Positions 47,442 to 57,429 of a stretch of 64,000 nucleotides of DNA are shown piece by piece. Below the pieces are notes generated by a model, which was given only the letters and a program-made list of their open reading frames with translations, was not told the DNA's origin and did no database searches. Origin of the DNA: Enterobacterales bacterium CwR94 (GTDB taxonomy: Bacteria; Pseudomonadota; Gammaproteobacteria; Enterobacterales; Enterobacteriaceae); assembly GCA_002837195.1 (NCBI GenBank), contig KZ478066.1:1-64000 (forward strand), given 5' to 3'. How positions within the stretch are numbered: the stretch's first letter is position 1; each line of letters begins with the position of its first letter. The position numbers were made by a program, and so were the translations under genes.

Positions 47442-48689
47442 ATGACATTCAAAAATCTCAGCGAAGAACTGTTTAAACCGCGTTTCAAACATCCCGAAAC
47501 CTCCACGCTGGTCAGGCGTGTGCACCATCACGGTACGCAGGCACAACAGACGCCCTTGGACGGCGAGAATCAGACCGGTTGGTACCGGATGATCAATAAA
47601 CTGTTGTGGACATGGCGTGGACTGACGCCGCAGGAAATCAGTGAAGTGTTGGCGCGTGTCGCCATGGGCCCGGAAGAGCGTACCGATGCGCGTGAACTGG
47701 ATACCGTGGTGGGCTTTCGCAACGGCAACTGGATTTACGAATGGACACAGCAGGGCGGCCAGTGGCAAGAAAAAGCCATGCAGTGTACGGATGATGCCGC
47801 CGCCGGCGAGTATTGGCTACACGCTTCACGTTTATTCAGTATTGCCGCCTACCCGCACATTAAAGGTGATCCCCTGGCGGACCAGGCGCAAACGCTGGCG
47901 AATCGTGCCTATGAAGAGGCCACCAGGCGCCTGCCCGGTGAATTGAAAGAATTGACCTTTGCCATTCCCGGTGGCAGTCCAGTGCAGGGCTTTTTGCATA
48001 TGCCCTCCAATGTGAGAGCCCCGTACCCGACCGTATTGGTCTGCGGTGCGCTGGACAGCTTGCAAAGTGACTACTATCGCCTGTTCCACGACTATCTTGC
48101 CCCTTTGGGCATTGCGATGCTGACCGTCGATATGCCGTCGGTGGGCTTTTCGACCAAGTGGAAACTGTCACAAGATTCCAGTTTTCTGCATCAGCATGTG
48201 TTGCGTGAGATGCAGAACATCCCGTGGGTCGATCACACGCGTGTCGCGGCGTTTGGATTGCGTTTTGGCGCGAACGTCGCGGTGCGATTGGCGTATTTAG
48301 AAGCACCGCGTCTGAAGGCCGTGGCCTGTCTGGGGCCGGTGGTGCATGCACTGCTCAGCGATAATGCCTTACAAGACCGGGTCCCGGATATGTATATGGA
48401 TGTATTGGCTAACCGTCTCGGTATGGGCAATACCACCGACAGCGCCTTGCGTACCGAGCTTAACCGCTATTCCCTGAAGGTGCAGGGGCTGCTGGGGCGT
48501 CGTTGTCCCACACCGCTGCTCTCCGGTTACTGGCCCAACGATGTCTTCAGCCCGGAAAGTGAATCGCAATTAATTGTCAGTGCGTCCGCTGACGGTAAAC
48601 TGATGCCGATCGCGCTGTCACCGCTGATGCATAATTTTGACCAGGCATTGAAGGAAATCGCGCAGTGGATTGCAAAACGCTTGCGATAG
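47442..48689 (+). CDS. frsA: Esterase FrsA (fermentation-respiration switch protein)
   Basis: A 415-residue alpha/beta-hydrolase (E. coli FrsA: 414). The C-terminal hydrolase domain has [43 protein letters not shown] and the nucleophile-elbow equivalent [18 protein letters not shown]. coli FrsA was reported to bind unphosphorylated EIIA-Glc. AGGAG precedes the ATG at 47442. It lies between gpt and crl in the conserved order. Confidence 0.95.
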   Translation: MTFKNLSEELFKPRFKHPETSTLVRRVHHHGTQAQQTPLDGENQTGWYRMINKLLWTWRGLTPQEISEVLARVAMGPEERTDARELDTVVGFRNGNWIYEWTQQGGQWQEKAMQCTDDAAAGEYWLHASRLFSIAAYPHIKGDPLADQAQTLANRAYEEATRRLPGELKELTFAIPGGSPVQGFLHMPSNVRAPYPTVLVCGALDSLQSDYYRLFHDYLAPLGIAMLTVDMPSVGFSTKWKLSQDSSFLHQHVLREMQNIPWVDHTRVAAFGLRFGANVAVRLAYLEAPRLKAVACLGPVVHALLSDNALQDRVPDMYMDVLANRLGMGNTTDSALRTELNRYSLKVQGLLGRRCPTPLLSGYWPNDVFSPESESQLIVSASADGKLMPIALSPLMHNFDQALKEIAQWIAKRLR

Positions 48690-48748
48690 CGGTTTGAGAT
48701 TTTTCGTGTTTTTGCTAAAACTGGTAGTTCACAACAGGAGGTAAAACC

Positions 48749-49150
48749 ATGACGTTACCAAGTGGGCATCCCAAAAGTCGCCTGATGAAGAAATTCACGG
48801 CGCTGGGGCCCTATATCCGTGAGCAGAAGTGCGAAAACAATCGATTCTTTTTTGACTGTCTGGCCGTCTGCGTCAACGTCAAGCCCGCACCGGAGCTACG
48901 TGAGTTTTGGGGATGGTGGATGGAACTGGAAGCGCACAGCGATCGTTTTACCTATGAATACCACTACGGCTTGTTCGACAAAGAGGGTAACTGGCTGCCG
49001 CAAGCGGTGAAAGGCAAAGAGAACAACGCCCATCTGGAAGCGACACTGCGTAAATTCCACGGTAACGTGAAAAAGTTACTGGCTGAGTTGGAATTGAAGC
49101 TGGAACCGGCGGATGACTTCGACGAGGAGCCGGTAAAGCTTAGCGCCTGA
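48749..49150 (+). CDS. crl: Sigma factor-binding protein Crl
   Basis: A 133-residue protein, the same length as in E. coli. It binds sigma-S and promotes holoenzyme assembly, and so curli and stationary-phase genes. Family segments include [37 protein letters not shown] and [24 protein letters not shown] lies upstream. It is followed by a hairpin. Confidence 0.97.
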   Translation: MTLPSGHPKSRLMKKFTALGPYIREQKCENNRFFFDCLAVCVNVKPAPELREFWGWWMELEAHSDRFTYEYHYGLFDKEGNWLPQAVKGKENNAHLEATLRKFHGNVKKLLAELELKLEPADDFDEEPVKLSA

Positions 49151-49158
49151 GAACAAAA

Positions 49159-49186
49159 AGCCCTCGTGTGCAGTTTCACGAGGGCT
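49159..49186 (+). terminator. Hairpin after crl
   Basis: AAGCCCTCGTG pairs with CACGAGGGCTT, 9 nt after the crl stop. The U-tract is poor, and a second and stronger terminator follows at 49228. Confidence 0.65.
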
Positions 49187-49221
49187 TGTGAGGGATGTCC
49201 CTCAAAGTATGATGAAGGCAA

Positions 49222-49258
49222 TAAAAAACCTGCTCAAACTTGAGCAGGTTTTTTTTAC
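49222..49258. terminator. Bidirectional terminator between crl and the porin
   Basis: The stem AACCTGCTCAA / TTGAGCAGGTT is flanked by an A-run on the left and a T-run on the right. It serves the porin transcript on the minus strand and any crl read-through. Confidence 0.9.
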
Positions 49259-49268
49259 ATCTGAAAAC

Positions 49269-50363
49269 TTAGAACTGGTAAACCAGACCAACCGCAACGA
49301 TATCATCGTTTGGCAGTGCCAGTTTGTTGTCGTCGCTCAACTGGTTGATTTTGTAATCAACGAAAGCGGACATGTTTTTGTTGAAGTAGTAGGTCGCTGC
49401 CAGGTCGATGAACTCAACCAGGTCTGCATCGCCAACACCGTTCTCAATGTCTTTCGCTTCGGTTTTCACGTAAGCGATAGAAGGACGCAGGCCGAAATCG
49501 AACTGATACTGAGCCACGGCTTCAAAGTTAGTCACTTTGTTCGCTGCGCCGCTGACTGCTACTGGCAGACCGTTAACGGTCGCGGTACCAGAGATACGGT
49601 TCATGTTGCGTGTTTCAGCATAGGTGGCTGCCAGGTACAGACCTTCGTTGTCGTATTTCAGACCGGTCGCCCAAGCTTCAGCTTTGTCGCCCTGACCGTA
49701 AGCGGCTTGTTTCTGGCCCAGAGTACGGTTAGAGGAAGACATCGCACCCACTACGCTCAGACCGTCAACGATTTCATAGGCAACAGAGGCACCGAAACCA
49801 TCACCGTTTACGCGGCTACCACGTGCATCACCTTCGTTTTTGCCCTGGTATTGCAGTGCAAACTTCAGGCCATCAACCAAACCAAAGAAGTTGCTGTTAC
49901 GGTAGGTTGCCACGCCGTTGGTACGGGTCAGCATATAGGTATCAGCACTGGTATAACCGGTAGCGCCGAACTCAGGCATCATATCGGTCAATGCTTCAAC
50001 GTCATAGATCACGCCGTAGTTACGACCGTAGTCGATTGAGCCGTAATCGCCGGCTTTCAGACCCGCAAAGCCCAGACGGGTTTTGCTGCCGCTGGCGCCC
50101 TGGCTCTCAGCCACGTTAGCACCAACCTGGTATTCCCACTGACCAAAACCGGTCAGCATGTCATTAATTTGGGTTTGGCCCTTGAAGCCAAAACGGACGT
50201 AAGATGTGTCACCGTCATTGCTCACATCATCGCTCATGTAGTGCATGGCTTTAACGCGACCATACAGGTCCAGCTTGTTGCCATCTTTATTATAAACTTC
50301 AGCTGCCTGGGCGCCGCCCGCGATAGCCAGAGTGGTAAGGATTGCCAGTACGCGCTTTTGCAT
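49269..50363 (-). CDS. phoE: Outer-membrane general porin at the phoE locus
   Basis: A 364-residue OmpC/OmpF/PhoE-family trimeric porin. The signal peptide ends at GGAQA (about residue 20), the first strand is [26 protein letters not shown], loop 3 includes DMMPEFGA, and the C-terminus is GLVYQF. Position between crl and proB, and a Pho box upstream, argue for PhoE. The lysine that gives E. coli PhoE its anion preference (in MTKR) is Thr146 here (MLTR), so pore selectivity may differ. Confidence 0.88.
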   Translation of the reverse strand: MQKRVLAILTTLAIAGGAQAAEVYNKDGNKLDLYGRVKAMHYMSDDVSNDGDTSYVRFGFKGQTQINDMLTGFGQWEYQVGANVAESQGASGSKTRLGFAGLKAGDYGSIDYGRNYGVIYDVEALTDMMPEFGATGYTSADTYMLTRTNGVATYRNSNFFGLVDGLKFALQYQGKNEGDARGSRVNGDGFGASVAYEIVDGLSVVGAMSSSNRTLGQKQAAYGQGDKAEAWATGLKYDNEGLYLAATYAETRNMNRISGTATVNGLPVAVSGAANKVTNFEAVAQYQFDFGLRPSIAYVKTEAKDIENGVGDADLVEFIDLAATYYFNKNMSAFVDYKINQLSDDNKLALPNDDIVAVGLVYQF

Positions 50364-50437
50364 TTTGAATTCCCGAATGTAAAGAAGAGAAAAACTTTAA
50401 GATGTTTCTTAAGGCAGGAACGTTTTACCTTTCTGGC

Positions 50438-50455
50438 GTGACGGATTTATGACAG
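50438..50455 (-). promoter_or_regulatory. Pho box of the porin gene
   Basis: Read on the minus strand, CTGTCATAAATCCGTCAC differs from the PhoB consensus (two CTGTCAT-like repeats 11 bp apart) at one position. A TAAAAC -10-like element follows about 10 nt later. The porin is therefore likely phosphate-starvation induced. Confidence 0.88.
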
Positions 50456-50613
50456 AAATAATTGATTACGATTAATCGCCTAAAATTCATACTTCCGTGA
50501 TCGCGTTAACATTACCCAATTTCGCCTTTCCTGCCTTAAGTCTGTTGGCATCCCGCCCTACACCTGATTAAATGTCTTTTTTGTTCACTCTTCGGAAAAA
50601 ACGGCAGGGCAAA

Positions 50614-51720
50614 ATGAGCGGCAGCCAAACTCTGGTTGTAAAACTGGGTACCAGTGTGTTGACCGGCGGTTCACGTCGGTTGAATCGGGCACATATCGTG
50701 GAGTTGGTTCGTCAGTGTGCACAGTTGCACGCGGCGGGGCATCGTATTGTGATCGTCACCTCCGGGGCGATGGCCGCGGGACGTGAACACTTGGGTTATC
50801 CGGAGTTGCCGCCTACCATCGCCTCAAAGCAGCTGTTGGCTGCGGTGGGGCAGAGCCGTTTGATCCAACTATGGGAACAGCTGTTTTCCATCTATGGCAT
50901 CCATATTGGGCAGATGTTGCTGACGCGCGCCGATATGGAAGATCGTGAGCGCTTCTTAAATGCCCGCGATACGTTACGCGCGCTATTGGATAATCATATC
51001 GTGCCGGTGATTAACGAAAATGACGCCGTGGCAACCGCTGAAATTAAAGTGGGTGATAACGATAATCTTTCGGCGCTGGCGGCCATGCTGGCGGGTGCCG
51101 ATAAACTGTTGCTGCTCACCGATCAGCCAGGCTTGTTCACCGCCGATCCGCGTAATAATCCAGAAGCGGAGCTGATCCGCGATGTGCATGGCATCGACGA
51201 TGCGCTGCGCACAATTGCAGGCGATAGCGTCTCGGGACTCGGCACCGGTGGCATGGCGACCAAATTGCAGGCGGCTGATGTGGCCTGCCGCGCAGGTATT
51301 GATGTCATTATTGCGGCAGGCAGCCGTCCGGGCGTGATTGCCGATGTGATTGCTGGTACGTCAGTGGGCACACGTTTTCATGCCATGCAAACGCCGTTGG
51401 AAAACCGCAAGCGCTGGATCTTTGGCGCGCCGCCGGCTGGGGAAATCACGATTGATGACGGTGCGTTAGCTGCCATTCTGGAGCGCGGCAGTTCATTACT
51501 GCCAAAAGGCATCAAAGTGGTGAGCGGTAACTTTTCCCGCGGTGAAGTCATTCGCATCCGTAACGCGCAAGGACGTGATATCGCCCATGGCGTGTCGCGT
51601 TACAACAGTGACGCATTGCGCATGATTGCGGGGCACCACTCTCAGCAAATCAACGAGATTCTCGGTTATGAATACGGTCCGGTCGCGATGCATCGCGACG
51701 ATATGATCGTCAGCAGTTAA
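50614..51720 (+). CDS. proB: Glutamate 5-kinase
   Basis: A 368-residue enzyme (E. coli: 367) that makes gamma-glutamyl phosphate, the first step of proline synthesis, and is normally feedback-inhibited by proline. It has an amino-acid kinase domain ([58 protein letters not shown]) and a C-terminal PUA domain (about 275-360). The ATG at 50614 follows AGGG. It forms an operon with proA. Confidence 0.97.
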   Translation: MSGSQTLVVKLGTSVLTGGSRRLNRAHIVELVRQCAQLHAAGHRIVIVTSGAMAAGREHLGYPELPPTIASKQLLAAVGQSRLIQLWEQLFSIYGIHIGQMLLTRADMEDRERFLNARDTLRALLDNHIVPVINENDAVATAEIKVGDNDNLSALAAMLAGADKLLLLTDQPGLFTADPRNNPEAELIRDVHGIDDALRTIAGDSVSGLGTGGMATKLQAADVACRAGIDVIIAAGSRPGVIADVIAGTSVGTRFHAMQTPLENRKRWIFGAPPAGEITIDDGALAAILERGSSLLPKGIKVVSGNFSRGEVIRIRNAQGRDIAHGVSRYNSDALRMIAGHHSQQINEILGYEYGPVAMHRDDMIVSS

Positions 51721-51730
51721 GAGGTTTGTC

Positions 51731-52987
51731 ATGGATTTAGAACAGATGGGGAAAGCGGCGAAAGCGGCCTCTTACCAGTTAGCCGGGCTCTCCACGGCAC
51801 AAAAAAATGCGGTATTGTTGACCATCGCCGATCGGCTGGAAGCGGAAAGTGCGGTGATTTTAGCGGCCAATGAGCAAGATCTGGCGGATGCGCGGCACAA
51901 CGGCATGAGTGCCGCACTGCTGGATCGTCTGACGTTAAATCCTGCTCGCCTGAAAGGCATTGCCGATGATGTGCGCCAGGTGTGCAACCTGCAAGATCCG
52001 GTTGGCGAAGTGATTGATGGCGGTTTGCTTGACAGTGGGCTGCGCATTGAACGCCGCCGCGTGCCACTCGGCGTGGTGGGCGTTATTTATGAGGCGCGTC
52101 CCAATGTTACCGTTGATGTCGCTTCGTTGTGCCTGAAAACGGGCAATGCTGTGATCCTGCGCGGGGGTAAAGAGACGTATCGCACCAATGGCGCGACCGT
52201 TCGGGTGATTCAAAATGCATTGCAAGTGCATGGTATCCCTGCGGGGGCGGTGCAGGCGATTGAAAGCCCCGATCGTGAGCTGGTGAATCAGCTTTTAAAG
52301 CTGGATCGTTACGTGGATATGCTTATCCCACGCGGTGGCGCGGCGTTGCACAAGCTGTGCCGTGAGCAATCCACCATTCCCGTTATTACCGGCGGTATCG
52401 GCGTTTGCCATATCGTGGTGGATGAGAGTGCCGACTTTACCGCCGCGTTGAACGTGATTGTGAATGCGAAAAAGCAGCGTCCCAGTGCCTGTAACTCTGT
52501 TGAAACTTTGCTTATCCATCAAGCCGTCGCCGGGCACTTCTTACCGGCACTCAGTGTGCGGATGGCAGAGGAAGGGATAGCACTGCATGCTGACCCACGT
52601 TCATTACCGGTACTGCAAACGGGCCCGGCAAGCGTTAGCGCGGTTAAGGCTGCCGAGTATGATGATGAGTACCTGTCGCTGGATCTCAACGTGAAGGTGA
52701 TTGACTCTCTGGACGAGGCGATTGCGCACATTCGTGAGCACGGCACCCAGCATTCAGATGCCATTCTGACCCGTTCTATTGCCCAGGCTGACCGCTTTGT
52801 CAATGAAGTCGACTCTTCTGCGGTCTACGTGAACGCCAGCACGCGCTTTACCGACGGCGGCCAGTTCGGTTTAGGCGCCGAAGTGGCGGTCAGTACGCAG
52901 AAGCTGCACGCGCGAGGGCCGATGGGGCTGGAGGCCTTAACCACCTACAAATGGATCGGCTACGGTAACGATACGCTCCGCGCCTGA
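51731..52987 (+). CDS. proA: Gamma-glutamyl phosphate reductase
   Basis: A 418-residue NADPH-dependent reductase (E. coli: 417) giving glutamate semialdehyde. The catalytic Cys lies in [17 protein letters not shown]. Cofactor and substrate regions include [31 protein letters not shown]. It follows proB by 10 nt. Unlike in E. coli, no tRNA-Thr gene follows. Confidence 0.97.
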   Translation: MDLEQMGKAAKAASYQLAGLSTAQKNAVLLTIADRLEAESAVILAANEQDLADARHNGMSAALLDRLTLNPARLKGIADDVRQVCNLQDPVGEVIDGGLLDSGLRIERRRVPLGVVGVIYEARPNVTVDVASLCLKTGNAVILRGGKETYRTNGATVRVIQNALQVHGIPAGAVQAIESPDRELVNQLLKLDRYVDMLIPRGGAALHKLCREQSTIPVITGGIGVCHIVVDESADFTAALNVIVNAKKQRPSACNSVETLLIHQAVAGHFLPALSVRMAEEGIALHADPRSLPVLQTGPASVSAVKAAEYDDEYLSLDLNVKVIDSLDEAIAHIREHGTQHSDAILTRSIAQADRFVNEVDSSAVYVNASTRFTDGGQFGLGAEVAVSTQKLHARGPMGLEALTTYKWIGYGNDTLRA

Positions 52988-53001
52988 TCGCAGACCATAC
53001 A

Positions 53002-53030
53002 TCGCCTGACACATTAAGAGTGGCAGGCGA
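53002..53030. other. Hairpin after proA
   Basis: TCGCCTG pairs with CAGGCGA, and inner CAC/GTG pairs are possible, 14 nt after the proA stop. There is no T-tract. It may serve both proA and the convergent lipoprotein gene. Confidence 0.5.
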
Positions 53031-53047
53031 TGCTCTTCAGTCCATTT

Positions 53048-53302
53048 TTACTTTTTCACCGGATGGTCGCGGCGAAAAAGTGTCCATTCGTCGAGTCTCT
53101 CACCGCTGGGCAGTAAGCAGTCGCCGCGCTCACCTTGTTGATCAATCACTGGTATTAATTTTCCGCCTTTTTGCTGGCAATACACGCTGGCTGGGTTGGC
53201 CATTCCCACATTTGGCGGTGGTGGTGCGTCGGATTTTGGCTGGCTCTGACAGGCGCTAATCATCAGTACGGGCAGGGCGATACTCAGTGCAGATAGCTTC
53301 AT
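53048..53302 (-). CDS. Small lipoprotein with DUF333 domain
   Basis: An 84-residue protein. The signal peptide ends in lipobox ISAC (Cys18). A proline-rich linker (DAPPPPN) follows, then the DUF333 core NPASVYCQQKGGKLIPVIDQQGERGDCLLPSGERLDEWTLFRRDH. The two cysteines of the core could pair. The function is unknown. AGGAG lies 8 nt before the ATG. Confidence 0.87.
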   Translation of the reverse strand: MKLSALSIALPVLMISACQSQPKSDAPPPPNVGMANPASVYCQQKGGKLIPVIDQQGERGDCLLPSGERLDEWTLFRRDHPVKK

Positions 53303-53510
53303 TCTTGACTCCTGAATTTGAGATAAATGACAGTTTCAGATTTTTCGTAGCAGTTCCATCTTTACCCTGAGTGCGAGCGCAGTTTATAACCTGTTAGCAG
53401 CGTTATTTTCCTCGCGATGACGGAAAGCAGATTTATTCTGAATTGAAACCACTGTGAACTTTATGGATCATAGGCGACAATTTTTTCAAAACTCAACTTT
53501 GGAGACAAAA

Positions 53511-53708
53511 GTGTCGCAAGCAGCCAGGCAAAATGAGCCACAGATTGACCGCCTTGAAGAGGCCAAAAATATCACACTCGGTTGGCGGATTGTGGGAAAC
53601 GTTGAGCCTGCGGATTTGGATGAGGCAAAAGAGATGCTGCGTTCCAGCGCAGAGTACGCGGCACGCGTCTATGAACTTCTGTATGCAGAGATGGCAGCAC
53701 GGGCATAA
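53511..53708 (+). CDS. Small hypothetical protein
   Basis: A 65-residue predicted soluble, mostly helical protein (SQAARQNEPQIDRLEEAKNI... DLDEAKEMLRSSAEYAARVYELLYAEMAARA). I chose the GTG at 53511 because GGAG lies 6 nt upstream; ATG 53463 or GTG 53454 would give up to 84 residues. I do not recognise a family. A terminator-like hairpin follows, which supports a real transcription unit. Confidence 0.55.
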   Translation: MSQAARQNEPQIDRLEEAKNITLGWRIVGNVEPADLDEAKEMLRSSAEYAARVYELLYAEMAARA

Positions 53709-53727
53709 GGTTGCTATCAGCGAGAAG

Positions 53728-53764
53728 ATTGAACCCGCTCTGAAGGGACGGGATTCAATTTTAT
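53728..53764 (+). terminator. Terminator after the 65-residue ORF
   Basis: ATTGAACCCG pairs with CGGGATTCAAT (one bulged A) and is followed by TTTTATT, 20 nt past the stop codon. Confidence 0.65.
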
Positions 53765-54108
53765 TCTCGCCACACGTCTGCACTCCTCCTTTCTCGACCT
53801 CCCTTTAGTGGCCTACAGCGACCTGATGTTCCGCTGAGCCGCGATCGCCAACGATTTCTATCGCTTCCCGCTTGCACTCTGCTCTCCAGCACACTATCAG
53901 CCGCGCACAGGATGTTCCGCCTGCCGATGAAACGGAGTGGTGTCTGGGATAGACAGGCTCCAGTCAGCAGGGGGAAGCCATCACGCCTTTCATTTGAGAA
54001 TCGTAGGCGATGACTTTGCTGCGTTCTGAAAGTGCAGGAATCACGTTGAGCATTTTGAAATACGCTGCCTACACTCATTGCGTGATAACGAAAGGGAAGA
54101 GAATCATT
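53765..54108. other. Non-coding stretch before the 186-residue orphan gene
   Basis: No convincing gene, RNA or repeat is seen. The right end presumably carries the promoter and leader of the gene starting at 54109. Confidence 0.5.
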
Positions 54109-54669
54109 ATGGATAAATTGAACAGCAATGCGCTGTATCGCATTAAATACGCGTCACCCAGTGAGCGGTCAGTCAGCCCTGCACAACGTTATAGCCAACA
54201 GCGCATGCAACGCCGGGTAAAAAGAGGCGGCGTTGGCGGTGATGTCATTGAAGGATTGATCGCAGGCCTGCGCGCTGGCGCAAGGTGGTTTTCGAAATAT
54301 GCGCGCAATCTTTTTCGTGCCCGCAGCCGCGGCGAAGCGGCGGTACGGGACAGAGTGCAGTATCCCGCTTCTGCCGTTACACCGGCCCAGCGTTTACCGT
54401 TGCTGAATAATACGTTTAAAACGTGGCTGAAAACGCATCCGCTGAGCAATATGGGGATGCAGCGTCAGCTCTCCGATCGCTTTGGGCAATTGTGCACGTT
54501 AGCCATGGAAGCCTCCGAGCCGGGTGAGTCTCAGGTGGCGATGGACCTGCTGGAAGAGTGCTTTAATCTGGTCAAGCAGGGGCAATACAAAGATGCCCTC
54601 GATAACCTGAAAAATATCTGGGATCGGCTGGAAGAGGAAGTGTCATCGTCGGCCTCCTCCTCTTCCTGA
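54109..54669 (+). CDS. Orphan hypothetical protein with basic N-terminus and Ser-rich tail
   Basis: A 186-residue protein of no recognised family. Residues 1-75 are strongly basic (RRVKRGG, ARSRGE) and contain a glycine-rich amphipathic stretch (GDVIEGLIAGLRAGARWFSKYARNLF). Residues 100-175 look helical and acidic at the end (MDLLEECFNLVKQGQYKDALDNLKNIWDRLEEE). The tail is SSSASSSS. There is no signal peptide. I chose the ATG at 54109 because the upstream extension (to 54010) has non-coding character. Confidence 0.6.
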   Translation: MDKLNSNALYRIKYASPSERSVSPAQRYSQQRMQRRVKRGGVGGDVIEGLIAGLRAGARWFSKYARNLFRARSRGEAAVRDRVQYPASAVTPAQRLPLLNNTFKTWLKTHPLSNMGMQRQLSDRFGQLCTLAMEASEPGESQVAMDLLEECFNLVKQGQYKDALDNLKNIWDRLEEEVSSSASSSS

Positions 54670-54689
54670 TACGTTCAGGGTGAGATAAA

Positions 54690-54713
54690 CGCCAGGCAGC
54701 AAACAGCCTGGCG
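54690..54713. other. Hairpin between the orphan gene and murP
   Basis: CGCCAGGC pairs with GCCTGGCG around an 8-nt loop, between convergent stops. There is no T-tract. Confidence 0.5.
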
Positions 54714-54734
54714 ATGTTCGCTTGATACTGGGGC

Positions 54735-56177
54735 TTAGGCTAAATCAACGTCTTTGTGGCCAAAGAACCAGGTAATAATAAATCCACTCAGGTAGGCGAT
54801 CGCCATACCCACAGCATAAATGCCGATGCCAGCATAAATGCCCTGTGCAGATGTCATCAGTGGCAGGGATACCAAGCCCGAGGGGCCAAATACCGTATTC
54901 AGGCCAATGGGCAACCCGAGCCAGGCAACCAGACCAATAAAGAATCCGCCGCAGGCGCCTCCGAGGCAAGCCGTTACAAAGGGTTTCACGCGAGGCAGCG
55001 TGACTGCATAAATCAGCGGTTCGCCAACCCCTAACAGCCCCGGAATGATTGCACCTTTAACCTGGTTACGCACAAGAGAGTGTGGGGCGGAACGAAAATA
55101 GAGTGCCAGTGCCGCGCCCACTTGGCCGCCGCCAGCCATGGCTAAAATCGGGAACAGGGAGTTAAAGCCTTGTGCATCCATCAGGGCAAAATACACGGGA
55201 ATAAAGCCCTGATGTACTCCAAAGACCACTGAAATCAGGAACAGCCCGGCGAGTATCGCACAGCCGAAAGGATTGCCGTTCAAATGCAGAAACAGCCAGG
55301 ACATCCCTTTAAACAGCTCACCCCCGATAGGCATGATCACCGTAAAGGTCAGCGCTCCGGTAATCAGCAGCGTCAGCATCGATGTCAGGATCATATCGAG
55401 GTTGTCGGGAATCACCTTGCGGATTTGGCGTTCGATCCCTGCGCCCAGCAGCGTGGCGATCAATACTCCGATGATATTACCGCGTGGATCGATCTGCATC
55501 CCGAAGAAGGTTTCGATGCCAGAAAAGTAGCCAACGGTCGCATCAGGTTGATAGCCAAGCAGAAACAACGACGCAATGATGGCCCCGTTCACCCCGGTTC
55601 CACCAAAGGCTTTCTGCGCATTGTAGCCAATCAGGATCGGTAAGAAAGTGAACAGCCCTTTACCAAAGATCTTCATATAGCCGACGAGCTGGGCAAGGGG
55701 CGTCGTTTTATCGGCAACATCGGTGAGCCAGCTTTGCTCTATTAAGGTCGCAAAACCCAGTAGCATACCGGCGGCAATAAAACCCGGAATCAGTGGCGTA
55801 AAAATGGTGGCGAACTTGGCTAAAAATTGATGAACAGCGCTGCTCTGTTTCGCTTTCATCTTCTGTTTGTTATCACTGGCCACGGCGGCAAGTGTCGGGG
55901 ATGACACTTCCGCCTCTTCGTCAGCGTGCAACAAAGCGTTCATCATCTCCGCCGCCGTTTGGGCTTTGCCGGGGCCAAGAATGATCTGCAGTTGGTCTTC
56001 ACTCTTTACGACGCCCAGCACACCCGGCTGTGCCTTGAGCGCGTCATAACTCACTAACTGATCATCATTCAGTGTCAGACGCAGGCGGGTCATGCAGTTC
56101 CCGCAGCGTTGAACATTGTTTTTGCCGCCCACCAACGTGAGAAGGGTTGCTATCAGATCTTGGGTTATTTTCGCCAT
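54735..56177 (-). CDS. murP: PTS N-acetylmuramic acid transporter, IIBC component
   Basis: A 480-residue PTS permease that imports and phosphorylates MurNAc to MurNAc-6-phosphate. The N-terminal EIIB domain (about 1-85) has the phosphocysteine in [12 protein letters not shown] (Cys28). A linker of about 25 residues leads to the EIIC domain, with about ten helices and [17 protein letters not shown] as the sugar-binding region. No EIIA domain is fused, so EIIA-Glc is presumably used. It starts within the murQ stop (TAATG). Confidence 0.93.
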   Translation of the reverse strand: MAKITQDLIATLLTLVGGKNNVQRCGNCMTRLRLTLNDDQLVSYDALKAQPGVLGVVKSEDQLQIILGPGKAQTAAEMMNALLHADEEAEVSSPTLAAVASDNKQKMKAKQSSAVHQFLAKFATIFTPLIPGFIAAGMLLGFATLIEQSWLTDVADKTTPLAQLVGYMKIFGKGLFTFLPILIGYNAQKAFGGTGVNGAIIASLFLLGYQPDATVGYFSGIETFFGMQIDPRGNIIGVLIATLLGAGIERQIRKVIPDNLDMILTSMLTLLITGALTFTVIMPIGGELFKGMSWLFLHLNGNPFGCAILAGLFLISVVFGVHQGFIPVYFALMDAQGFNSLFPILAMAGGGQVGAALALYFRSAPHSLVRNQVKGAIIPGLLGVGEPLIYAVTLPRVKPFVTACLGGACGGFFIGLVAWLGLPIGLNTVFGPSGLVSLPLMTSAQGIYAGIGIYAVGMAIAYLSGFIITWFFGHKDVDLA

Positions 56178-57088
56178 TACGGATGCTCCGTTTTGGCAAG
56201 GGCTTGACGAATAAAACCACGGTTATCATTTAAAAGTTGTTTTGCCTGTGGCGCAGTCAGCTTGCCAAGCACCATCACAATCGCGGTTTTGCAATGCCCC
56301 TCGCACGCAGAAAGTGCCTGCGTGGCAGTGGCGTGATCGCACTCTGTCGCTTGCATCACAATATTGACCTGGCGCTGAACCAGTTTTTTATTGGTGGCCT
56401 CAACATCGACCATCAGGTTGCCATACACTTTGCCACTGCGGATCATTGCTCCCGTGGTCAACATGTTGAGCACCAGTTTCTGTGCCGTTCCCGCTTTCAT
56501 GCGTGAAGAGCCCGTCACCACTTCCGCCCCGACAATCGGGACGATGGCAATGTTGGCGATTTGTGTGATTTCACTGCCTGCATTACACGCCAGCGCCACC
56601 GTGGTTGCCCCTAAGCTGTTGGCGTAGTTCAGTGCCGCGATCACATAAGGTGTGCGACCACTGGCTGCAATGCCGACCAGGATATCTTTCTGGCTAAAGT
56701 GAAGATTTTTCAGATCTTCAACGCCCATGGTCAAACTGTCTTCGGCGTTCTCGACCGCTTGTAAGATGGCCTGGTGGCCTCCCGCGATCAGTGCGACAAC
56801 CTGTTCGCGCGGGGTACCGAAAGTAGGAGGGCATTCACTGGCGTCGAGGATCCCCAGGCGCCCAGAAGTGCCCGCGCCGCAGTAAATCAGACGCCCGCCT
56901 TGCTGAAAAGCCGCCACAATGGCATCGACCGCCTGGGTTATTGCTGGAATAACTTTTTCAACGGCCTGTGCTACTTTTTTATCTTCCTGATTAATAACGT
57001 TTAACATCACTTCAGTCGAAAGCATATCAATGTTTTCGCTGTGTGCATTGCGGCCTTCAGTGACCAGTGCGGAGAGATCAATTTTCAT
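56177..57088 (-). CDS. murQ: N-acetylmuramic acid 6-phosphate etherase
   Basis: A 303-residue SIS-fold lyase that cleaves the lactyl ether of MurNAc-6-P to GlcNAc-6-P and D-lactate. Diagnostic segments are [38 protein letters not shown] and [20 protein letters not shown]. It is the first gene of murQP. The divergent murR regulator of E. coli is not present here. Confidence 0.95.
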   Translation of the reverse strand: MKIDLSALVTEGRNAHSENIDMLSTEVMLNVINQEDKKVAQAVEKVIPAITQAVDAIVAAFQQGGRLIYCGAGTSGRLGILDASECPPTFGTPREQVVALIAGGHQAILQAVENAEDSLTMGVEDLKNLHFSQKDILVGIAASGRTPYVIAALNYANSLGATTVALACNAGSEITQIANIAIVPIVGAEVVTGSSRMKAGTAQKLVLNMLTTGAMIRSGKVYGNLMVDVEATNKKLVQRQVNIVMQATECDHATATQALSACEGHCKTAIVMVLGKLTAPQAKQLLNDNRGFIRQALAKTEHP

Positions 57089-57429
57089 TCTTTTCCCGAT
57101 TTTTGTTTGGGCCCAGGCGCCAGATTGAAAGGGCGCACGCGGAGCGGCTCTGCATATTCACCATTATCGCCGTTAAGAAAAAAGTATAACGTGATCGTTA
57201 TCGTAACAGGAATAAATTATTTATATTTTAACTAATATAAGGAATAAAATATTCACAATGGGCTTATCTTATTGAATAATATTGATTTATATGACATGGA
57301 AATGCAGCCATCAATCCCCTTTATACGAGGAAAACAAGGCAAGAGGTGTGTGTCAGAGCGGGCTTGCATCTGCGATTGGGTGTGATGCAAGCCGCTAGAA
57401 GCGTGGTGCGGCAAGGTGACTGGAAGACG
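57089..57429. other. A/T-rich gap between the GH19 gene and murQ
   Basis: No gene is seen. The right-hand end (57090-57190) must hold the murQP promoter. At 57362-57392, GCTTGCATC pairs with GATGCAAGC and could form a 3' hairpin of the GH19 transcript, which ends at 57430 on the minus strand. No MurR or clear CRP site could be assigned. Confidence 0.5.

Noticed and set aside
52988-53047. thrW (tRNA-Thr) after proA
   Set aside because: The gap contains only a hairpin, with no T-loop GGTTCRA or acceptor stem.
57181-57215. CRP-like sequence upstream of murQ (CGTGATCGTTATCGTAA)
   Set aside because: Both half-sites deviate from the consensus and the right half has two mismatches, so I do not call it.
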